A DNA stretch of 64,000 nucleotides from Candidatus Obscuribacterales bacterium (GCA_019745415.1 JAIETF010000053.1:85122-149121); one strand, 5' to 3'; shown: positions 52,846-62,292, numbered from the stretch's first letter. Numbers and translations are program-made. The notes: generated by a model from the sequence alone, not told the origin.

Positions 52846-53535
52846 ATGGCAAAGATATTGGTCGCGGAAGATGACAGGCTAGCTGCAGGTATGCTCAAGG
52901 ACATGCTTGAGCAGGAACAGCACACAGTAGAGTTGGCTCATAATGGTCGTGATGCCCTCGACCTGGTTCTTAGTTTTCCTTATGACCTTTTGATATTAGA
53001 TCTTGGTCTGCCTGAGATGGACGGCACCGAGGTGCTCGATAAGTATCGGGGCCGAGGCGGTAAGTTGCCTGTGCTCATACTATCTGGACGCAGTGATGTT
53101 AATCAGCGCATTCACGGTCTAGATCTTGGTGCCGATGACTATATGACCAAGCCATATGATGTGCGCGAGCTAAACGCCCGTGTGCGTAGCCTGTTGCGCA
53201 GGCAAGTAGTTGCTGAAAACGTATCCAACTTGCTCCGAATGGGTCATATTGAATTAGATACAGTCAGGTGTGAGGTGCTCAAGTCGGGGCAGAAACTAAA
53301 GCTTTTGCCTACTGAATATGCCTTGTTGGAGTTCTTTATGCGCAACAAGGGAAGAGTTTTCAATGCTTCCGAACTGTTGGAGCGTATTTGGAAGTCGGAT
53401 AGTGATGCTTCTGAAAATGCTGTGCGCACTTATATAACCAGATTGCGCAAGAAGATAGACGAAGATGGTAAGCCTTCTCTAATAACTTCAGTCTATGGTA
53501 TCGGTTACAAGATGGAAGAAAACGGAAATAGCTGA
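52846..53535 (+). CDS. OmpR/PhoB-family response regulator
   Basis: 229 residues. Receiver domain (1-118): acidic pair at VAEDDRLA, phosphorylatable Asp52 in LLILDLGLPEMDGTEVL, Ser/Thr at ILSGRSD and the conserved Lys in TKPYDVRELNARV. The C-terminal winged-helix DNA-binding domain (about 130-225) has KLLPTEYALLEFFMRNKG and the recognition-helix region ENAVRTYITRLRKKIDEDGK, then SVYGIGYKM. All key residues present. Divergent from the secreted SH3-like protein gene; the nearest kinase gene is 1.8 kb upstream on the same strand. The ribosome-binding site is weak. Target genes not known. Confidence 0.95.
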   Translation: MAKILVAEDDRLAAGMLKDMLEQEQHTVELAHNGRDALDLVLSFPYDLLILDLGLPEMDGTEVLDKYRGRGGKLPVLILSGRSDVNQRIHGLDLGADDYMTKPYDVRELNARVRSLLRRQVVAENVSNLLRMGHIELDTVRCEVLKSGQKLKLLPTEYALLEFFMRNKGRVFNASELLERIWKSDSDASENAVRTYITRLRKKIDEDGKPSLITSVYGIGYKMEENGNS

Positions 53536-53877
53536 GTTTGGCTTGATTGGCTGGTTTTGCTCAAGACTATTTTTTTCAAATATACATTGTCTTTATTAAT
53601 ATGATGAAAAGACTCTCAGAGCTTGGCTAGAGAGATTTTCTGAAGTATTTCTCTCATCTTCTTTTCATCAAATTACACCTCTTATCAATTCAGGTTTTTC
53701 AGCCTCTCGATTTCTTAAGGTGTAGGGGTCGTTTTTCTTTAGAACAACCTGGAAGCCATACGAGTCCAAATATTCAGAACTCATCCATCCTTCGTCTTCG
53801 CTTTGCACTTGTCTAACAATGTGTGCAAAGCAGTGGACCGGTGGCTTCTCTCCTCAACTTTGCAAATGGAGTAGCAC
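53536..53877. other. Intergenic region upstream of ppdK
   Basis: About 340 AT-rich bases between the response-regulator stop and ppdK. It should contain the ppdK promoter; I could not identify convincing boxes. No gene, repeat or clear terminator seen. Confidence 0.35.
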
Positions 53878-56739
53878 ATGAAGAAAGTTCCCGCAGCTAT
53901 GCCGCAGGGCTCTTTGCCGCGCCTTTTCCTCTTCGAAGAGGCTCACAAGTTTTTCTCCGCCGGTGACGGCGATCCTGCCACCAACCTGGCGAGCCGCCGT
54001 GACCAGATGAAGTCGATTCTCGGCGGCAAGGGTGCCGGTCTTGCCGAGATGACCGCTTCGGGTGTGCAAGTTCCGCCTGGTCTGACCATCACCACCGCCA
54101 ACTGTCTCGACTATTACAAGCAGGGCAAGATGCCCGATGGTCTGCTCACCCAGGTGCTGGAAAAACTCGCCAAGGTGGAAGAGAATGTCGGCCGCAAACT
54201 GGGCGACCCCAGCGCACCACTTCTGGTATCGGTGCGTTCGGGCGCTAAGTTTTCGATGCCCGGCATGATGGACACTATCCTCAATCTGGGTCTCAACAGC
54301 GAGACGGTGAATGGACTGGCTGCAATCACTGCCAATCCTCGCTTCGCCTTCGACAGTTATCGCCGTTTCATCCAGATGTATGGCAACGTCGTGCTCGGTA
54401 TCGACAAGGAAGAATTCGAGCATTGCTTGACCAAGCTCAAGCAGAGCGAAGGCGTCAAGCTCGATTCGGAGCTCTCCGCCTCCGCCCTCAAGAGTCTGGT
54501 CGCTTCCTACAAAGAAGTGGTTCTGGCTCGCACCGGTAAGCCTTTCCCCGAAGACGTCCAGGTGCAGCTCGCCTCGGCTATCGAAGCGGTCTTCCTTTCT
54601 TGGAACAACCCGCGCGCCATCTATTACCGCGATCTGAACAAGATCGACCATAGCATCGGCACCGCCGTCACCGTGCAGTCCATGGTCTTCGGCAATCTGG
54701 ACGATCGGTCGGCCACCGGCGTCTGCTTCACCCGCAATCCCAGCACCGGGGAGAAAGCTCTTTTCGGCGAGTATCTCATTCGCGCTCAGGGTGAGGACGT
54801 TGTCGCGGGCATTCGTACCCCCGACAAGATCGCCAGTCTGGCCCAGACCATGCCCGATGTGATGGAGCAGCTGTCTGCCACCGTGCAGATGCTCGAGAGC
54901 CATTACCGCGATGTGCAGGACATCGAGTTCACTGTGGAATCGGGCAAGCTCTATATCTTGCAGACGCGTGCCGGCAAGCGCACCGCCGAGGCCGCCGTGC
55001 GTATCGCCGTCGAGATGTTCGAAGAAGGCATCATTGGTCGCAATGAAGCGCTCATGCGTGTCGACCCGCGTGAAATCAACTCTATCTTGCTGCCCAGCTT
55101 CGATGCCTCGGCCAAGTCGGCGGCGGCAAAAGGCGGGCGACTGCTGGCGGTGGGCTTGAATGCCTCTCCGGGCGCTGCCATCGGTGAAGTGGTCTTCGAC
55201 CCCGATGAAGCCGAGCAGCGCGGCAAGAATGGTGAGAAGGTCATTCTGGTGCGGGTCGAAACCTGTCCCGATGACATCCATGGCATTGTGCCCGCCCAGG
55301 GTGTGGTCACCTGTCGCGGCGGCATGACCAGCCATGCCGCTGTGGTGGCGCGGGGCATGGGCAAGCCTTGCGTCGCCGGCTGCGAGGCGATGCGTATCGA
55401 TGCGGCGGCAGAAACCTTCACCATCCCAGCTGAAGAGGGCGCGGCGCGCGTAGTGCGCAAAGGTGAAGTGATCTCTATCGATGGTTCCACCGGCGAGATC
55501 TTCGTCGGCGCCATCGAAACACGTGTGGCTGGGCTGACCAAGCATCTTTCCCAGCTTCTCGACATGGCAGATGCCGTGCGCAAGCTCGGTATTCGCGCCA
55601 ATGCCGATACGCCCTTCGATGCCCAGGTGGCTCGCCGCTTCGGTGCCGAAGGCATCGGTCTTTGCCGTACCGAACACATGTTCATGAGTCAGGAGCGTCT
55701 GCCTGTTGTGCAGGAGATGATTCTGGCAGACGGGGTGAAAAGCCGCATGGCTGCCCTCGACAAGCTCTTGCCCATGCAAAGGCAAGACTTCATCGGTCTC
55801 TTCGAAGCCATGGACGGACTGCCGGTGACGATCCGTCTGCTCGACCCGCCGCTGCATGAATTCTTGCCGCGCAAAGAAGAGCTGGTGGAAGAGGTGCGGG
55901 CTCTGGAGGCAAGGCTGACCGACTTGAACCGGCATAGCCGCCGCAAGGTGCGCAATGCCGTCGGTCGGGCCGAAACGTCACTGGCTGAAAAGCGAGCCTT
56001 GATCGCCAAGGTGGAGCAGCTGCACGAAGTCAATCCCATGATGGGCTTGCGTGGCTGCCGTCTTGGATTGGTTTTTCCCGAGATCAATGTCATGCAGGTG
56101 CGTGCCATTTTCGAGGCGGCGATCGACTGTGCCCGTCGGGGTATCAAAGCCCAGCCCGAGGTGATGATTCCGCTCATCGGTGATGTGCAAGAGCTGAACG
56201 CTGCTCGCGCCGTCTTCGATGCTTGTGCAGAACAGGTGATGCAAGAGGCCGGCCTCAAGGTCGACTACAAGTTCGGGACCATGATCGAGGTGCCGCGTGC
56301 GGCTCTTACCGCCGACGAGATCGCTGAAGTGGCCGAGTTCTTCAGTTTCGGCACCAATGACCTCACCCAGATGACTTATGCCTTCAGTCGCGATGACGCC
56401 GAGGGCAAGTTCTTGCAGCACTATCTGGAGGGGGTCGATGTCTTGGGGCAGAAGCGCAAGATCTTCAAGGAGAACCCCTTTGTGGTTCTCGACCGCAAGG
56501 GCGTCGGCAAGCTCATGCGTATGGCTGTCGACTCGGGTCGCTCGGTAAGGCAAGACATCAAGCTGGGCATCTGCGGTGAGCACGGCGGTGACCCGTCGTC
56601 CATCGCTTTCGCTCACGAGCTTGGTCTCACCTATGTCAGCTCCTCGCCCTACCGGGTGCCGATTGCCAGGTTGGCAGCGGCGCAGGCTCAGATCGAGGCT
56701 GATGAGCGAGGTGGTCAGACGACGCAGCGCGATAAGTAG
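53878..56739 (+). CDS. ppdK: Pyruvate, phosphate dikinase
   Basis: 953 residues, slightly longer than the usual 870-900. Interconverts pyruvate + ATP + Pi with PEP + AMP + PPi, linking glycolysis and gluconeogenesis. The nucleotide-binding N-terminal domain starts with GGKGAGLAEMTASGVQVPPG and includes VSVRSGAKFSMPGMMDTILN. The central swivelling domain has TCRGGMTSHAAVVARGMG with phospho-His486. The PEP/pyruvate barrel has GIGLCRTEHMF, MMGLRGCRLG, FSFGTNDLTQM and GICGEHGGDP with catalytic Cys899. Strongly G/C-ending codons. It has a clean downstream terminator. The short PRLFLFEEAHKF stretch before the first glycine-rich motif is an N-terminal extension. Confidence 0.97.
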   Translation: MKKVPAAMPQGSLPRLFLFEEAHKFFSAGDGDPATNLASRRDQMKSILGGKGAGLAEMTASGVQVPPGLTITTANCLDYYKQGKMPDGLLTQVLEKLAKVEENVGRKLGDPSAPLLVSVRSGAKFSMPGMMDTILNLGLNSETVNGLAAITANPRFAFDSYRRFIQMYGNVVLGIDKEEFEHCLTKLKQSEGVKLDSELSASALKSLVASYKEVVLARTGKPFPEDVQVQLASAIEAVFLSWNNPRAIYYRDLNKIDHSIGTAVTVQSMVFGNLDDRSATGVCFTRNPSTGEKALFGEYLIRAQGEDVVAGIRTPDKIASLAQTMPDVMEQLSATVQMLESHYRDVQDIEFTVESGKLYILQTRAGKRTAEAAVRIAVEMFEEGIIGRNEALMRVDPREINSILLPSFDASAKSAAAKGGRLLAVGLNASPGAAIGEVVFDPDEAEQRGKNGEKVILVRVETCPDDIHGIVPAQGVVTCRGGMTSHAAVVARGMGKPCVAGCEAMRIDAAAETFTIPAEEGAARVVRKGEVISIDGSTGEIFVGAIETRVAGLTKHLSQLLDMADAVRKLGIRANADTPFDAQVARRFGAEGIGLCRTEHMFMSQERLPVVQEMILADGVKSRMAALDKLLPMQRQDFIGLFEAMDGLPVTIRLLDPPLHEFLPRKEELVEEVRALEARLTDLNRHSRRKVRNAVGRAETSLAEKRALIAKVEQLHEVNPMMGLRGCRLGLVFPEINVMQVRAIFEAAIDCARRGIKAQPEVMIPLIGDVQELNAARAVFDACAEQVMQEAGLKVDYKFGTMIEVPRAALTADEIAEVAEFFSFGTNDLTQMTYAFSRDDAEGKFLQHYLEGVDVLGQKRKIFKENPFVVLDRKGVGKLMRMAVDSGRSVRQDIKLGICGEHGGDPSSIAFAHELGLTYVSSSPYRVPIARLAAAQAQIEADERGGQTTQRDK

Positions 56740-56754
56740 CAAGCGTTGAAAGAG

Positions 56755-56784
56755 AGGGGATGGTCAAAAGCCATCCCCTTTTTT
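56755..56784 (+). terminator. Rho-independent terminator of ppdK
   Basis: 9-bp stem AGGGGATGG/CCATCCCCT with a 7-nt loop and a T tract; starts 15 bp after the stop. Confidence 0.92.
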
Positions 56785-56823
56785 GCCTTTACCTCTTGGC
56801 ATCCTTGGCGCTTACATTCCCCC

Positions 56824-57711
56824 TTATATGCCAAGTTCGTTCTGAAGGATGTCTAGTTTCTTCTTTCGGGCTAGGGCTTTCTCCTTTTGACCCAAGCGCT
56901 CATATAATTTGATTAGCTCTAAGAGGGGCTGTGGAGCGTTAGGATAGCGATTGCAGCACTCAATTAGGACGGTTTCTGCCTGTTTGGCATTGCCCAATCG
57001 AAAATGGATAACAGACAATCTGATGTCGTTTTTAAAGCCGATGGTCTGAGCACCAGTGTTTTTCACAACTTTAGTTAGATCGATGGCTGCTTTCTCTAGA
57101 TTGGCTCTGCCTCCTACTTCGCTCAGGCAAAAGGCGCGGTCGCTCAGGATTATATTGTTACTTGGGTTGAGCTTTACGAGTAGATCTGCTGGCTTTAAGG
57201 CTTCCGCAAATCTACCCGCGTCTTTGAGAACTCTGAGAGTGGTTCCCAAAACGTATATGTTGTCTGGGGCAATTGCAAAAGCTTTGTTTGCTTCTCGGCA
57301 GGCTTCTTCGGTGCGCGATAGTTGAGCCAGAATCCTTGCCTTTATTGCCAGAGCATGACTGTCGTTTGGCAGCTTGCGCAAAACCAGGTCGATTTCTTTC
57401 ATTGCTGGTTCGCTCTCATAGATTTCAGCCAGCATTCTGCCTTTCCAGGCGTGCAGATAAATTCTCTCGGGGTATCTACCGATTTCAGCATCGATTTCGG
57501 CCAGAGCTTCTGTTCTCCCACCTCTGCGGTGAAAGAGATCCCAGATATTGTTTACTTTAGAATCTAATTGCCCCTGGTATTCTGTGGAACTATATGTAGT
57601 GGCGTCTATATTGTCTTTTTGATTGCCTTTTAGCTTGCCGTTTTGCGGTGCGCCAACTGCTATATAATCAGCACTGAAGAGCATCGCGCTAATTACCATT
57701 GCCCAGGGCAA
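56824..57711 (-). CDS. TPR-like periplasmic protein
   Basis: About 295 residues as listed from a TTG; the first ATG is four codons later. The true start may be an in-frame ATC nine codons upstream (57736-57738). That ATC has GAGAGGAA five bases before it and would complete a signal peptide (basic RAKYK, then VLPWAMVISAMLFSAD). An in-frame stop lies six codons before the ATC. From about residue 60 the protein is a run of TPR-like helical hairpins (LHAWKGRMLAEIYESEPAMK, ALAIKARILAQLSRTEEACR, LLELIKLYERLGQKEKALAR). It sits 55 bp after ilvC on the same strand, so co-transcription is likely; no functional link to branched-chain synthesis is evident. Confidence 0.75.
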   Translation of the reverse strand: MPWAMVISAMLFSADYIAVGAPQNGKLKGNQKDNIDATTYSSTEYQGQLDSKVNNIWDLFHRRGGRTEALAEIDAEIGRYPERIYLHAWKGRMLAEIYESEPAMKEIDLVLRKLPNDSHALAIKARILAQLSRTEEACREANKAFAIAPDNIYVLGTTLRVLKDAGRFAEALKPADLLVKLNPSNNIILSDRAFCLSEVGGRANLEKAAIDLTKVVKNTGAQTIGFKNDIRLSVIHFRLGNAKQAETVLIECCNRYPNAPQPLLELIKLYERLGQKEKALARKKKLDILQNELGI

Positions 57712-57766
57712 GACAGACTTGTACTTCGCTCTGCTGATTTTGTTTCCTCTCTAGTAGAGATTCCCC

Positions 57767-58780
57767 TTAAAAGACCACTGTTTCCTTCATTTTCTTGCCC
57801 ATTTTGGCCAATTTCGAATTGGCTTCTTGTTTGACAAAGGCTTTTGTAACCGGCATGCCCTCTTTGGCTTCTTCAACAAAGGCACGGGCGAAAGTACCGT
57901 CTTCTATATCACTCAATAGCTTTGCCAGTCGTCTTTCAGAATCAGCATTGATTATCCTTGGACCTGCTAGGGCAGAGCCATACTTCGCTGTGTTTGAAAT
58001 GGCACTGCGCATTCCGTCTATGCCTTGGCTGAAAAGCAGATCGGCAATCAGCTTTACTTCCTTTAGGCAGGAAATATAGGCTAGTTCAGGCTGATAACCC
58101 TTATCAATTAGAGTCTGGAAGCTTGCTTTGATTAGCTCGGGCATGCCTCCACAAAGTACTGCTTGCTCGCAAAACAAGTCGGTGACTGTTTCTTCTCTGA
58201 AGCTGGTCAATATCGCCCCTGCGCGGGTGCAACCTATAGCATGAGCATAAGAAAGCGCTGTCGCCAATCCATGCCCTGATTTGTCTTTATCGACTGCAAC
58301 GAGAGCAGGCAGTCCTTTCCCTTCTAAATAGAGCGATCTCACCTGTCGCCCTGGTCCGGTCGGAGCGACAAGCGTAATGTCGACATCATCAGGCAGCTCT
58401 ATCGTTCTATTGCTTATGGCAAAACCGTGGGCGAAAACAAAGGTCTTGTGTTTTTTCTGTTCTTTCAGAACAGGTAATATCGCTTTGTTCATCACTGGTG
58501 GCATTGCTTCGTCCGGCAAAAGCAGAGCGATAACATCTGCCATCGCTACTGCCTTTTCGATAGGCTCGACCGGCATGCCGTCGCTTTCAGCCTGCTGCCA
58601 AGCTTTGCCCTCTCGTCTGGCTGCTGCTAAGACTTTTATACCGCTGTCTTTCAAATTGAGAGCATGTGCTCTGCCCTGATTGCCGTAGCCGACCACCGCC
58701 ACCGTTCTATTTTTGAGGGCGGTGATATTGGTTTGCTCTGCATAATAGACTTGGGCGCCATGGTTGGTTTTGCTGTGCAT
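57767..58780 (-). CDS. ilvC: Ketol-acid reductoisomerase (NADP+)
   Basis: 337 residues from the ATG of MHSKTNHG; a longer TTG start adds ten residues. Class I enzyme of branched-chain amino-acid synthesis (acetolactate or acetohydroxybutyrate to the dihydroxy acids), Mg2+- and NADPH-dependent. Rossmann motif VVGYGNQGRAHALNLKDSG, then LLLPDEAMPP and VFAHGFAI. The knotted C-terminal domain carries the metal and substrate residues (LFCEQAVLCGG, ELAYISCLKEVKLIADL and SNTAKYGS). Unlike classical KARI, the text reads VAPTGPGRQVRSLYLEGKG, where the usual sequence is APKGPGH.VR.EY, so His is replaced by Arg. No ilvB or ilvN nearby. The start lacks a strong ribosome-binding site. Confidence 0.92.
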   Translation of the reverse strand: MHSKTNHGAQVYYAEQTNITALKNRTVAVVGYGNQGRAHALNLKDSGIKVLAAARREGKAWQQAESDGMPVEPIEKAVAMADVIALLLPDEAMPPVMNKAILPVLKEQKKHKTFVFAHGFAISNRTIELPDDVDITLVAPTGPGRQVRSLYLEGKGLPALVAVDKDKSGHGLATALSYAHAIGCTRAGAILTSFREETVTDLFCEQAVLCGGMPELIKASFQTLIDKGYQPELAYISCLKEVKLIADLLFSQGIDGMRSAISNTAKYGSALAGPRIINADSERRLAKLLSDIEDGTFARAFVEEAKEGMPVTKAFVKQEANSKLAKMGKKMKETVVF

Positions 58781-59072
58781 GTTATTTTCTTTCGAGTTCT
58801 TTTGCGACAAGCTACTTATTGTAGCGGTTGAATAGTCTTAGGCCGAGCAGGCCGATTTTGGTAGTGGTGGTAGTGTCACTAAATGTTGCTCTAGACTGTC
58901 GCCAAGATTAAATGATGAAACGCAGTAGGCAGTACTACTTGGCAGAACATTAAAGCTTAGGGCAGATCGCGACCAAAGAATTTCAGGTTAAACCTGTCGG
59001 TTTGGTCTTGTCTTCCCGGTGGTTTCTTTCTATGCTTTACGGGTTGCATAAAGCTTTGCTTCTATCAAAGGG

Positions 59073-60515
59073 GTGGCAGTTCTGAGTTTTCTTGAGAACG
59101 CAATAGAAATGGAAAAGGTTTCCGGCTCTGCTTCGGCAGGTGCAGTCAGTGAGATCGCAAGCTCTGAAACAAAGACGGCCCAAGTGACTATTGTGGGTGA
59201 TCAGCCTAGTGTGCTGGCGCTGGCCGAGCTGCTTGCTTGCGAGCGTTCGTCTTATCGAATAACAGCCCGCATCATCACCGGTCTTTTCGAGGGGCAGAAT
59301 AAGCTGAATTCTCTTCGGTCGGTGAAGCGACATCTGGCTGCCAGGCTCAATGAAGAGGCTCTTGAAGATGCCAAACGCCACTCGCGCAGTCTCTCGTCGT
59401 GGACAGGAAGAATTGGCTTAGGTGGTTTGGTTTCCGACGGCTTGGATAATCCGACCAGGGTGCTTTCAAGCTTGGCTGAAGCAGCCAAGAGTGCATCTGG
59501 TCTTACTGCAGACGAGCAAGTTGAGCAATCTATCGATGCTTTGTCTGTTCTACGGCGCGAAAATGTGCTTGTGCAAAACCTGGAAGAGTTTGAAGATGAC
59601 CCTGGCCGTGAGTACAGTCAATCTTTCGTTTTTGCTTGCAGCACCAGTGCTTATGCCGCTTCTCTAGATTTGTTATTTCCCTACATCACTGAGGGTAGTA
59701 CCATAATCTTGCTCGGTGCTCCGCTTTTCGCCGCCCTCGAATTTAAGCATCAACTGTCTCTCAGAGCCGGTCGACAAATTCAGGTCAATGTACTTGAAAT
59801 GGATTTCCCTTTTGCTGCAGTGAGTGGTGAGACCGATACTCCTATCAAGACAGTTTCTTGTCTGAGAGCCAATGTCGCAGCTGGTTCTCTTAATGAGACA
59901 AGGCGATCGCTTTGGTTGGCTAGTCAGTTATGCAATGAAGTGATCCCTGCCAGCGGCTTGATTGAGCGCGCTTTGCTCGATGTGCATTCTATATTGCGCC
60001 CTGTCTTTATTTTGTCTGCTCTGCTGGGTGGAAGGGTGGAAGCTCTGGGCGATTTATCAAGACTGTTGAACAGAGCCAATCTTTCTTTGATTGTGCAGAT
60101 TGAGCAAGAGTTGACTGCTCTGGCTCAGGCGGTGCGCTGTCGTCCTGTAGACTTTGCTGCCGCGCTCAGAGAAGAAGTGGACGGACGAGAGACTCAGGGT
60201 CCGGTTTGTGATGTCACCCTGGCTGAGGCAATAGTGTCGATAGGCGGCACCTGGTTTGCTGCACAAAAGAATTGGTCTTATAGTTTTGCTCAGGAGACTT
60301 TGAGCCGTTATGTCGGTGAGTTTTTGGCGCCACTTACCCAGCTTGGGCAGATGGTAGGAGTGCGCGTACCCTCCATTGAATCATTGGTGGTAATGGCCGC
60401 TTCAGTGGGCGCGACCGATTTAGCCGGTTCTGTCAGGCAGCTTGATACCAATACTGTAGGTTTGCCTAGAGAAGCCCTCACCGATTTGGCTCTATCTCGC
60501 GGGCTTGGATTCTAG
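59073..60515 (+). CDS. Opine-dehydrogenase-like NAD(P)-binding protein
   Basis: About 480 residues from GTG, or 468 from an ATG 36 bp later; the start is uncertain. The N-terminal half reads as a Rossmann-like fold with strand AQVTIVGDQPSVLALAELLA, but the usual GxGxxG is absent (GDQPSV). A segment of about 80 residues, perhaps an insertion, follows before SQSFVFACSTSAYAASLDLL and GSTIILLGAPLFAALEF. The C-terminal half is all-helical, with DVHSILRPVFILSALLGGRV and NLSLIVQIEQELTALAQAV, reminiscent of octopine/opine dehydrogenase C-terminal domains that begin with N..H....L. The catalytic His-Asp pair is not certain. Divergent from ilvC. Family assignment is tentative; a degenerate or divergent dehydrogenase is possible. 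Confidence 0.5.
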   Translation: MAVLSFLENAIEMEKVSGSASAGAVSEIASSETKTAQVTIVGDQPSVLALAELLACERSSYRITARIITGLFEGQNKLNSLRSVKRHLAARLNEEALEDAKRHSRSLSSWTGRIGLGGLVSDGLDNPTRVLSSLAEAAKSASGLTADEQVEQSIDALSVLRRENVLVQNLEEFEDDPGREYSQSFVFACSTSAYAASLDLLFPYITEGSTIILLGAPLFAALEFKHQLSLRAGRQIQVNVLEMDFPFAAVSGETDTPIKTVSCLRANVAAGSLNETRRSLWLASQLCNEVIPASGLIERALLDVHSILRPVFILSALLGGRVEALGDLSRLLNRANLSLIVQIEQELTALAQAVRCRPVDFAAALREEVDGRETQGPVCDVTLAEAIVSIGGTWFAAQKNWSYSFAQETLSRYVGEFLAPLTQLGQMVGVRVPSIESLVVMAASVGATDLAGSVRQLDTNTVGLPREALTDLALSRGLGF

Positions 60516-61065
60516 ATTGTTGCCACCCGCGATTCTGAAAGACCGTTAAACAGATTGTTGTCAAGTGTTAGCGCTAGCTTGCGCGGCTCTGAGCGCTTGC
60601 GTTGCATGGTTTTCAAGGTTTTCGATTGAATTTTAATAATTCAAGCGAGATCAATTGTCATGATTGTTGAAAGATATAAGCTTCTTTTTCTAGTTTAATG
60701 GTCCATGTCCTCTAACGACAAATAGAAAGCTCTCCTCAAGTAATCTCCGCTCTTATCCCTGCCCTTAATGTTTCCTCTTGGAAACAGTTTTAGCGCGCAC
60801 TTCTTTTGCGTCCTGAAACTGATCCTGGGAGCTGATTTTGGGCATTGAAAGCGGATGGCTTGGACGAGAAGTTTTGCGTCTGTTTTCTCGCCTCGCAAGA
60901 GTCGAGCACTGGAAGAAAGTTTTCTATCTCCGAGAAGTCCTCGGAAAGGAATGGAGCCCGGCGCGTGCCGCGACGTTTTCTAAGTCGTCGCCGCGCTCGG
61001 TTTGCTGCGTCGCAATAAAAAGCACAGCAGCGTGTCAAAACCCAAAAGCAAAGGGGGCACGCAAT
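60516..61065. other. Intergenic/leader region before the paralog pair
   Basis: About 550 bp. The reading frame of the next gene stays open for 76 codons upstream of its likely ATG, but that part (WKKVFYLREVLGKEWSPARA) lacks similarity to the paralogue and has no ribosome-binding site at its beginning. It is best read as leader. It presumably contains a strong promoter, given the codon bias of the genes that follow. No repeats or hairpins found. Confidence 0.35.
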
Positions 61066-62172
61066 ATGGCCTTTATCGAATCTGTTTCTGTAGTAGCGCG
61101 GTTGCAGCCAGCAGCTATCACTGCTGTCACCGACCGCGAAATCTGGGAGCACCTGCTCACTCCAACGGTCAAGGGAATCCTTGGTCCGGTGGTGCGCACC
61201 GACTCTCCGCGCTGGATCGAAACCACCCAAGGTGTTTTCCCCGGCGATGAAGTTACCAATCTGAACGGGCACAAACTCCGCGACGCCAATGGCGTTCTGC
61301 GCGACGACTTGCTCCGTTTTCCCTATGTTCATCACATGTACCGCACCGTCAACGGCGCTGTGGTCATCAAGCGGGACCCCCAGAAAGTCTGGGTGGCGTG
61401 TTGGTTCGGCGATGTCGAAAAAGGAAAAGGCGAGCTCATCTTCAAGGCTGCTCTGCGCGACCGTCGTCATGACGGCACCAGTCTGGCCAATGACTGCTCG
61501 CTCCTCGACTTCTCTTACTCCAATCCCGACTACCACCGGCCCCTGAGCGACAAGCTCAGTTCGGTGGAGCTGTCCATCTACGGGTACATGCCCGGCTCGC
61601 GCATCTTGGATGGCTGCGGCGACGAAGAACTCGACCGTTTCGTGGCCAACCCCAACAAGTTCCTGTCTGACCCAGACCGGTACTTGGCGCTGTTCAACCG
61701 AGCTTTCCACAGCAAGCGAGCTCCTGGTCAAGCCATGGCTCCCATCCCCGATGTGTCCCGTCATGCCCTGCCTGGTTTCGAACACCTGGCTCGTAAGTAT
61801 GGCTATGACCTGATCGAGATGGCGGCCAGTCACTACCATGTCTCGCGTTGGGCTACTGCGGGCGGCTATCACTTTGCCGCTCCCGCTCAAGAGGAAGCTG
61901 TGTCCCGCATGGGTCGAGGCTTGGACAAGATCCGTCAAGCGGGTCATCCTCTCACTCGCACCCAGCAATCCTGGGTTGTCGCTCTGCAGAGCCTGCGTCC
62001 GGTGTTGAAGATTCCCCCCGCCCTTCGTTTCGAAGACGGGGCCAGCTCGGAAACTCTGGAATGGCCGCAAGACAATGCCAGCGACCGCTGCCTGTGGATG
62101 TACAAGTGCCTTTCAGAAAAGGCTCAGGGTTTCAAGCCCGACATGGTCTTCGCTGATGGCGCTGCTAAGTGA
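61066..62172 (+). CDS. Conserved protein of unknown family (tandem paralogue A)
   Basis: 368 residues from an ATG with AAGGGGG upstream. No known family recognised. It shares its whole length with the next gene. Invariant stretches are FPGDEVTNLN, the basic/acidic core FKAALRDRRHDGTSLANDCS, SVELSIYGYMPGSRILDGCG with DEELDRFV, PIPDVSRHALPGFEHLARK and WPQDNASDRCLWMYKCLS. The density of conserved Asp, Arg, His and Cys (DRRHDGT, ANDCS, SSHYHV-like ASHYHV) suggests an enzyme or ligand-binding fold rather than a structural protein. No signal peptide or transmembrane segment. Codons almost all G/C-ending. Cytoplasmic, probably abundant; function unknown. Confidence 0.7.
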   Translation: MAFIESVSVVARLQPAAITAVTDREIWEHLLTPTVKGILGPVVRTDSPRWIETTQGVFPGDEVTNLNGHKLRDANGVLRDDLLRFPYVHHMYRTVNGAVVIKRDPQKVWVACWFGDVEKGKGELIFKAALRDRRHDGTSLANDCSLLDFSYSNPDYHRPLSDKLSSVELSIYGYMPGSRILDGCGDEELDRFVANPNKFLSDPDRYLALFNRAFHSKRAPGQAMAPIPDVSRHALPGFEHLARKYGYDLIEMAASHYHVSRWATAGGYHFAAPAQEEAVSRMGRGLDKIRQAGHPLTRTQQSWVVALQSLRPVLKIPPALRFEDGASSETLEWPQDNASDRCLWMYKCLSEKAQGFKPDMVFADGAAK

Positions 62173-62175
62173 AAA

Positions 62176-62207
62176 CTGGAGCGTTTGGTCCTTACCGAGC
62201 GCTCCAG
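62176..62207 (+). terminator. Hairpin between the tandem paralogues
   Basis: 8-bp stem CTGGAGCG/CGCTCCAG with a 16-nt loop, just after the stop of paralogue A and followed by TCCGTTTAATT. Weak terminator or attenuator. Confidence 0.5.
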
Positions 62208-62292
62208 TCCGTTTAATTCGGCTGCTGACTTTCTGTGGGGGCTCTCGCTTAGCCTCCCTAAACATTTACTGGCTTTCTATCGGAGTCAGAAT

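Noticed and set aside
53854..55935. 693-codon minus-strand frame opposite ppdK
   Set aside because: Antisense shadow; its His/Gly/Asp-rich translation has no domain, while ppdK is unmistakable.
60790..62070. 426-codon minus-strand frame opposite paralogue A
   Set aside because: Paralogue A and B align with each other on the plus strand, which the antisense frame does not explain.
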